Positions 57,890-64,000 of a stretch of DNA of 64,000 bases are shown here, in pieces (position 1 is the stretch's first letter; the number at the start of each line of letters is the position of its first letter). Position numbers and translations under genes: made by a program. This DNA is from Hexactinellida sp. DTS-2022 (Eukaryota; Porifera; Hexactinellida). The stretch is taken from NCBI GenBank assembly GCA_028753945.1, contig JAPNXP010000001.1, positions 11,398,501 through 11,462,500 of the forward strand. The letters run 5' to 3'. Below the pieces are notes generated by a model, which worked only from the letters and a program-made list of their open reading frames with translations, did no database searches and was not told where the DNA came from.

Positions 57890-58160
57890 CTGCCCTTGAA
57901 CGGGACCAAATGGACTTAACGAGATGATGGACTTAACCGGATAAAAGGACTTAATGGGATAATTACACTTGAACGGGACCAATGGACTTAATGTATGGAA
58001 TGGACTTGAACGGGATTTGTGAACTTAACGGGATAAGGAAACTTGGACGAGATAACTAGACGTGAACAGGATGAATCGAATTAACGGGATTAGGAGACTT
58101 GAACGGGATTAGGGCCTTAACGGGATAACTGGACGTTAACGGGACTAATGGAGTATGGAC
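57890..58160. repeat. Minisatellite of GGACTTAACGGGAT units, left block
   Basis: About 14-18 degenerate units alternate between TGGACTTAACGGGATAA and TGGACTTGAACGGGACC. The same family, same orientation, forms the block at 60805-61430. A poly-C run (58232-58248) lies just to the right. Confidence 0.85.
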
Positions 58161-58978
58161 GGAATGTAATGCTTAGAGGAATTTCTGAAATGGAATGTAC
58201 TGCTTAGAGGGCCCCCCAGTGCTGCTGACCCCCCCCCCCCCCCCCCCTCGCAAAACAAATTGTATGCAACATTAAAATATACATGATCCAACTCTGTTGC
58301 ATGCAACAGAGTTACATTGTGTATGGTGGGCCCAAGGTTGGAGGGGTTACATATTTTAAGTGGAAGATAAGATGAACATCTAGAAAAGGATTTTCGCGAA
58401 ATAATCAGATTCAGAATATATAAAGCAAAAGCGATGGGCAGCTTTATCTAGAATATAATCTTGACATTATCATTTTGAGTATAAGAATCACTTCTATGTA
58501 TCTTAGAATCAGAACAGTATGGCAAATAATAACAACATGCTGCGTTACTGATGGGGAGGAAAAGAAAAACTAGTCTTAAACAAGTTAAAGAAGTAAGATA
58601 TAGGAAATATCTGAATTGTAGTTTCACTGATGAGCAACGAAGAGTATGTGGAAAATATATACTGGCGAGTGGGTGAGTAAATTACGAACACTTATACTCT
58701 TATAGTAGATTACGCAGCTCCAATGTTGCAATTAATATCGGGACCACTATCAAAGCTTTTTAAATTATATAACCCAGCGCCTGCAATAAAAATTTCGATT
58801 ATGTATCCGTTATTGTTGAGCATTGCTTTTAGTATTATACTGAATACAATTTTTTGCATGCAAAAATGTTGCGGCAAATTAATTAGTTTATTGAAGTAGA
58901 AATAACTCAAATAGGATCATTCCAATAAAATATATTATTAAAAAATATCGTTGTAGCTACTCCACACACTTAAAACGC
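58161..58978. other. Gene-free region with poly-C tract
   Basis: It includes a C-run at 58232-58248 and TTGCATGCAACAGAGTT palindromic sequence near 58290. No gene or element termini are recognised. It may hold the 5' part of the recombinase-like gene but I see no clear exons. Confidence 0.35.
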
Positions 58979-60584
58979 ATGCATTTCGTTTCCGCAAGAT
59001 CGGACATTGGCAAGAAAATTCAAAGCCTGTCAAGGCAAAACCGGATAGTTATTGATCCAAAAAATGAACTAATCATTGAAGCTGTTGACGAAATTGTCGA
59101 TACGGTTCAGCCCAATATTGTGACGAGTGAATTTCCAAATGATCTAGACATTCCCCAATCCATCTATAAATTCAGAAAATTCTCCCACATGAAATTCCTT
59201 AACCTCTGTCAGCCCAATTTCGGAAAAATTATCCTCAAACAGCCTCCCTCCAAACAACCAGATTTTAGAAAATTTTGAAAAATGGGTGACATCGATGGAT
59301 GGCAGATGTCAAACAAAAGAGACCGCTTATCAGTCAAGACTAGTAATGACCAATATGATTACATCAATTGGACTAGCAAATATCATTACGCCAAATGTAG
59401 TCAATGAGTATTTTACCAAAAGGGACGATTTGATAGCGGCTACAATAAACGTTTATTTAAGGTATTTGTCCGACTTCCTCCTATATGTGCATCAGGAATA
59501 TCCTGACACATACACGATAGACAAATTCCATTTAATGAACCCGCGCATTTCCAGGTAAATCACATTCAGTTTAATTAAATGTACAGTAAACGGGGGTTAC
59601 TTAGGTCCACAAGGTTGGCTTTGGCCCAAACTGAGCTAATGTATTGTAAACTTATATCTACTGATTTTCAGGTCATTATGGTTTGAGAAATTTGACTCAA
59701 TGGTCATAAGGATATCACAAAATAACTTTTCCTTTGAAATTTCGCTGTTAAATAAACACACAAATGCCCTTAGAATATTGTATCGTAAATATCGATTTAT
59801 ATTGCGAATTTGCGACTACGTGTCTACTTGGCAAATGATTGATAATTGATTACAATAATACACCCCAGTTTAAGAGACTCAATTTTTATGAAATATAATT
59901 GCTACGCTTCTTGTAGATGGCATACAAGCCTAAAAAAGAAGGCACAAACCGAAAAAATAGAAAAAAAAAAGAAAAACTGAACATGAATCATGTCAAAACA
60001 GAAAATACATCGAAAACTATTTAACTTCCTCACTAAGATGTGATTTGCTAAAATCGATAATAACATGCAACCCAGATACGAAATTAACCCCAAATACATA
60101 CAACGAATATAAAGCTGTATTAATTGGCGAAATAATATTCCGAAATGCGCAGAGGACCGGGGTAGTGTGCGGAATGCAATGCAATGAAGTTGAAAATTCA
60201 GAGGAGGATGGGGAATTCAGAAAAATTAAAGTTTACAAACATAAAACCGGGAAGGCAAAACCGGCTGTTAATTTTTTGGATAGACTACCTGGAGAAGTAA
60301 TAATGAGGTATGTGCAAAACGTTTTATCATTAATAGAAAATAACAACAACAGCAACAACGTTTTTCTTTCTTACACCGGGAAGAATATAACTCAACAAGG
60401 AGTACAGAATAGTTTAAATATATTAATGAAACGCACAGGTGTGCAAAGCACATTAACATCCACGCAATCAAGAATTGCGACAGCAACCCATATTGCTACC
60501 TCAAAACCTGAAAAGTCGCAACATCAGGCAAGTACTTCTAAAAAATATTATAGAGAAATAGGAGGAGGACATCACCTCGTTTGA
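58979..60584 (+). pseudogene. Tyrosine-recombinase-like gene (copy 2), frameshifted, one intron
   Basis: 58979-59277 and 59260-59554 are adjacent frames of one region, joined across a frameshift near 59265 (read ENFEKWVTSMDGR). A donor CCAG|GTAAAT (59555) pairs with TTGTAG (ends 59916), rejoining at RISR-WHTSLKKK. A ten-A run at 59961-59970 shifts the frame again. The catalytic part follows: EIIFRNAQRTGVVCGM (Arg I), VYKHKTGKAKPAVNFL (Lys), THIATSKPEKSQHQ, then KKYYREIGGGHHLV with candidate nucleophile Tyr. This arrangement is that of animal tyrosine recombinase (Crypton-related) proteins. With at least two frameshifts it is dead here. It is flanked by related minisatellites on both sides. 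Confidence 0.65.
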
Positions 60585-60804
60585 GCCTATGAAGCGATTG
60601 CCCCAAGGCATGAAAATAATTCACAATTAATAATGAGACTGGTGATGTGTTTGAGTAAATATAAAGGATATAAATCAAAAATATTATATAGTTTGGGAAT
60701 AGAATAAATAAGGTGCAGAAAATTCAAAAGGTTTCAATTAAAAAATTCTTGTAAATAAGGATATTCAAAATATTAATAAAAGGAAAGGAACTTAAGGTAA
60801 TCCG

Positions 60805-61430
60805 TGTTAATGGACTTGAACGGGATTTGTGCACTTAACGGGATAATGGAGTGAAACGAGATTTATGCACTTAACGTGATAAATCAGGGGTTCGCAAACT
60901 TTTGTAGCATACCGGCCACACTTAGGTAAGGACATATCATTACCTGCCGCATCTAAAAAAATTATTTTGATGATTTTTTCGTATGAAACCTTTATAAAAA
61001 TATATCAAATTTCCAGCAGTAAAGAATGTTAAAAAATCCTTAAAATGTACCAAAAATCAAAATTGTCCTCGTAGAACATTTAGGCATTGCTGCTACCGGC
61101 CGCACCAAAGAAGCAATCCGGCGCATGCGGCCTAAAAAGGCGAGTTTGCGAACCCCTGTGATAAATAGACTTGAACGAGATTTGTGGACATAACGGGATG
61201 AATTGACCTAAACGGTAGTAGGGAACTTAACGGGATTAATGGGGTTGAAAGGGATTTGTGTACTTAACGGGACCAATGTACTTAAGGGGATTAGGAGAAA
61301 AGAACGGGTCCAATGGACTTAACGGGGTGAATGGACAAAATGGGATGAATGGACTTAATGGGATAATTAGACTTGAATGGGACAGTTTGGAATTAACAGC
61401 ATTAGTGGACTTTTAACGGGATAACTAGAA
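60805..61430. repeat. Minisatellite of GGACTTAACGGGAT units, right block
   Basis: TGGACTTGAACGGGAT / CACTTAACGGGATAA units, same family and orientation as 57890-58160, interrupted by a MITE at 60885-61158. Together the two blocks bracket the recombinase-like copy 2. Confidence 0.85.
60885..61158. mobile_element. hAT MITE with perfect 8-base target duplication
   Basis: CAGGGGTTCGCAAACTTTTG and its inverted form AGTTTGCGAACCCCTG bound 274 bases. TGATAAAT is present on both sides (60877-60884 and 61159-61166). Subterminal inverted words include ACCGGCC. Textbook non-autonomous hAT structure inserted in the minisatellite. Confidence 0.92.
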
Positions 61431-61529
61431 AAAAAATAGATTTTGTTAAATATAATATTTTGCCAATTAACCCAAACTTTTGCGAGAGTAATCAAATTTG
61501 GACTCAAATATACTGTTGGTTGATACAGT

Positions 61530-62039
61530 CAGGGATGGATCCAGCACAAAATATCTGGGGGGTGCAATGCCCTGGGTTGGGCCTTAGAACTGTGGACGCC
61601 GTGGGAAGCGCCCGCGGGTCAACTGTGCCAGTTTTTGGACGGTCTTTTTTAAGAACTGCATTTAAGAAGGCATCTTTCAAGAAAGTTGAAATCTATTTAA
61701 TATACGTAAAAGAAATCTATTATAAATTCATACATAACTGTAAATTAATAATTAATTAATTAAACTATCCATTAACCAACAATCACAATGAATCAACAGT
61801 CAACGATTAGTTAAAACAATTTTTTCCTGACATTTGATATACAACGTTCCAAAGTATTCACAGAAAAGATAGGGAAGATAACTCTGATATATTTCGCTCA
61901 ACCAACCTCGGAAATTGTGCCAGTCCCTATATATAATTTTTGGATTATATTATGAAATTATTGGGGGGGGGTTCGCACTCCCCCTAAGCCATTTCTGGGA
62001 GGTGCAACCCCCCTGAACCCCCCGATGGATCCATCCCTG
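61530..62039. mobile_element. hAT-like MITE (CAGGGATGGATCCA ends)
   Basis: CAGGGATGGATCCA and TGGATCCATCCCTG are perfect inverted termini, with G-runs and C-runs next to them. Flanks GATACAGT (61522-61529) and AATACAGT (62040-62047) are an eight-base duplication with one difference. The 100-codon frame spanning the left part is chance. Confidence 0.85.
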
Positions 62040-62043
62040 AATA

Positions 62044-62218
62044 CAGTGAACTCTCGTTCGTTATAACGAAGTGCTTGGGACCTGTAAATTCCTTCGTTAT
62101 ATCCGTATTTTCATTATAAGCTGATGATAATAATGCATTTCTGGGGGGAAATATATAATTCGTTATATTAAAGCAGTCATTTCGTTATATCTGACTTCGT
62201 CATAACGGGAATTCACTG
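62044..62218. mobile_element. Tigger-like MITE (CAGTGAACTCTCGTTCG ends)
   Basis: CAGTGAACTCTCGTTCGTTA and its inverted counterpart ending ACGGGAATTCACTG bound 175 bases with TA on both sides. Subterminal CGTTATAACGAAG words repeat in both arms. Its left terminus coincides with the target duplication of the hAT-like MITE to its left. Confidence 0.82.
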
Positions 62219-62592
62219 TATATACAATAGCTCTCGTTGATATGAATTTAACTTTTGTAATACCTACCTACATTGCTACATCATAATATGACTGTTGGTT
62301 AACACCTCTACATGAACAGCGCCAATGATATGTTAAAGAGGCTACATCATAATTCTAATGACAACTTAACAAATTCTGACAAATGACAATTAGATGTTTC
62401 AGTCTGTTTGCTTCCCTTGCAAGGTTCTCAATAGGGCGGCATGGTTTAAACTAGTATTTTTCAGATTACCCTATTTTATTTATCTATTTGGCCAAGAGCT
62501 GTGGGTCTGTGACCTATTTTACATTAGTACGTTTCTAAAACCGTTCAGTTAACGACAGGTATCTAACGTAGGTAGCCCAACAAGTGCATGAG
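62219..62592. other. Upstream region of the second NHL duplicate
   Basis: No gene, no clear TATA box. Homology with the locus at 51845 starts only about 12 bases before the ATG. Confidence 0.4.
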
Positions 62593-63843
62593 ATGGCTAG
62601 TGCAAATGTGCCAGTAGAGAGTTCCTTCCTGTTAGAGGTGGAGAGAGCGCGAGCAGAGGTACGGGAGAGAGTAGCCAGAGCTCACCAGGTGCTGCGAGAG
62701 AGAGAGACAGCACTGCTGTCAGAGCTGCAGCAGCTAGAGGATGTCTACAGGGGAGAGGGAGTAGACAGGCAAGTTGCTCAGCTGAGAACAACCAAGGAAC
62801 ATGCTATTGCTACTCTCTCGGATAACAAGAACAAAGAGTTCCTTGCACAGCACGTAGCTCTACTGGACACCCAGATGAGAGAGCTAGCAGCTGATCTCGA
62901 GACAGCCAGAGACAGGATGGGACGAGTGGAGCTGGAGTGGGATGGAGACCTGGAAGGAATACTGAGAGGGACAGGATCGATTCGAGTGAGAGCAGTACGG
63001 AGACTACGGGCATCACCTGACTACAGGGAGAAAGGAAATCCTGTGACGGTAGCTGGGAAACACAGAAAGGAGAAATCTACAACACCTGGAGAGTTCTGTT
63101 ATCCTAAGTCAATCGCTATAGACTCTGAAACGAATAATATTTATATTTGTGATGGAATGAATAACCGAGTACAAGTCTTTAACGAATCTCTAGAATTCCT
63201 ATTCGCTTTCAGTAAAGAGATGAATTATCCACATGGTATCTGTATCTATTTTAACAAAGTATATGTCACACAGATTGATGCTAGTTCTCTCACTGTATAC
63301 TCTATTGAAGGTAGATACATACAATCAGTTGGAAGAAAAGGCGATAAAGAACTGGAATTTATTTGGCCTAGAGGAGTTGCTGTATCAACAGTGAATAATC
63401 TAATTTACATTTGTGACTGTTTGAACAATCGGATTCATTGTCTGAATTTGAATTTAACTTTCAACTCATTCATTTCTAAAGTTAACTGTCCTAGAGATAT
63501 CAGGCTGACACCACAAGATATTGTAGTGCTGACAGAAGGGAGTCCATGTATCCAATTCTACGATTACTCACATCAGCTGATTAGACAGATAGTACCACGA
63601 GGAGAAGGTAATCAGCTGATTGATCCTTGGTACTTCTGTCTAGACAGGGAGTTCAATATTCTGATGACTGACTCATTAGCTCATAGAGTTCTGATATTCT
63701 CTAACAGAGGACAAATACTGCATCAGTTTGGGAAGAGAGGAGAGGGAAGAGGAGACCTTTTCGTTCCTGCTTGTATAGCTGTGGATAGAGAAGGTAGAAT
63801 TATAGTAGTGTCTCAGAATTCTAACTGTATTCAGTTATTCTAA
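62593..63843 (+). CDS. Coiled-coil + NHL-repeat protein, intact (paralogue of 51845)
   Basis: Starting at the ATG at 62593, 416 residues. It aligns with the gene at 51845 across the whole length, with one five-codon difference after the coiled coil (RAVRRLRASPDYR here against RRAPDYR). Substitutions cluster in the propeller, e.g. MNNRVQVFNESLEFLFAFSK, CLNNRIHCLNLNLTFNSF and DSLAHRVLIFSNRGQILHQF, while the coiled coil is almost unchanged. Both frames are open and the 3' flanks match for about 90 bases. This is a gene duplication in which the propeller surface is diverging. Role unknown; see the paralogue for domains. Confidence 0.87.
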   Translation: MASANVPVESSFLLEVERARAEVRERVARAHQVLRERETALLSELQQLEDVYRGEGVDRQVAQLRTTKEHAIATLSDNKNKEFLAQHVALLDTQMRELAADLETARDRMGRVELEWDGDLEGILRGTGSIRVRAVRRLRASPDYREKGNPVTVAGKHRKEKSTTPGEFCYPKSIAIDSETNNIYICDGMNNRVQVFNESLEFLFAFSKEMNYPHGICIYFNKVYVTQIDASSLTVYSIEGRYIQSVGRKGDKELEFIWPRGVAVSTVNNLIYICDCLNNRIHCLNLNLTFNSFISKVNCPRDIRLTPQDIVVLTEGSPCIQFYDYSHQLIRQIVPRGEGNQLIDPWYFCLDREFNILMTDSLAHRVLIFSNRGQILHQFGKRGEGRGDLFVPACIAVDREGRIIVVSQNSNCIQLF

Positions 63844-64000
63844 TTGTTAACTATTTATACGGACATTTTATTTGCCGATTCTTGACTATCCTAATTTTGA
63901 ACCAATTGTGTAATTATGTAACCTTATAGCAGGGTTCCGCTAACTTTCATTTATATTAGGCCACATAATCTTAACAAAATTTCCTCATGCCGCAAACAAT
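63844..64000. other. 3' flank of NHL duplicate, runs off right edge
   Basis: 63844-63935 matches 53081-53168; after that the two loci differ. An AGCAGGGTTCCGCTAACTTT stretch near 63929 may be the left terminus of a hAT-type element continuing beyond the window, but only one end is visible. Confidence 0.4.

Noticed and set aside
61460-61759. 100-codon frame
   Set aside because: It begins outside and runs into a hAT-like MITE with defined termini, so it is chance.

Overview
The window is animal nuclear DNA: split genes with GT-AG introns, animal-type proteins (ADAMTS-like protease, PCM1, ACER3, eIF3L, SMC5, PM20D2, an MBT-domain protein, cytoplasmic actin) and very abundant DNA transposons. 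Short introns (61 bp to about 2.1 kb), several intronless genes and an expanded family of coiled-coil + NHL-repeat proteins suggest an early-branching invertebrate. A sponge, perhaps a glass sponge, is my best guess, but that is inference from gene style and not from a marker.

Layout. 1-1294: 5' part of a secreted ADAMTS-like metalloprotease on the minus strand, running off the left edge. 1.3-5.4 kb: terminal-inverted-repeat elements, one inserted in another, then a 1.1-kb palindrome. 6.1-10.6 kb: two broken NHL-repeat genes in inverted orientation. 11.4-18.9 kb: a transposon nest: a hAT element whose transposase is split by a Mutator-like element, itself carrying a Helentron-like insertion. 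18.9-30.1 kb: the gene-dense core, all on the plus strand: PCM1 homologue, ACER3, an NHL-repeat gene and four-exon eIF3L with a tandem-repeat Helentron-like element in intron 1. 30.1-34.7 kb: small DNA elements. 34.8-36.6 kb: intronless actin (minus strand) with a CArG box and TATA box upstream, plus a decayed duplicate of the actin promoter and first codons. 37.7-39.4 kb: a foldback element and a P-element-like transposase pseudogene. 41.9-43.4 kb: a two-module MBT/Cys-cluster gene. 43.5-45.3 kb: a compound inverted-repeat element. 45.9-51.4 kb: six-exon SMC5. 51.8 and 62.6 kb: two closely similar NHL genes in direct orientation. 54.2-55.9 kb: two-exon PM20D2. 56.9-61.4 kb: two decayed tyrosine-recombinase-like genes, the second flanked by a related minisatellite on both sides.

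The cellular genes are housekeeping functions (translation initiation, Smc5/6 genome maintenance, centriolar satellites, ceramide breakdown, cytoskeleton, dipeptide hydrolysis) and do not form a pathway or operon. The NHL genes, five in 64 kb of which three are intact, are the one family clearly multiplying here. The rest of the interest is the layered transposon history: several insertions can be ordered from target-site duplications and rejoined reading frames.
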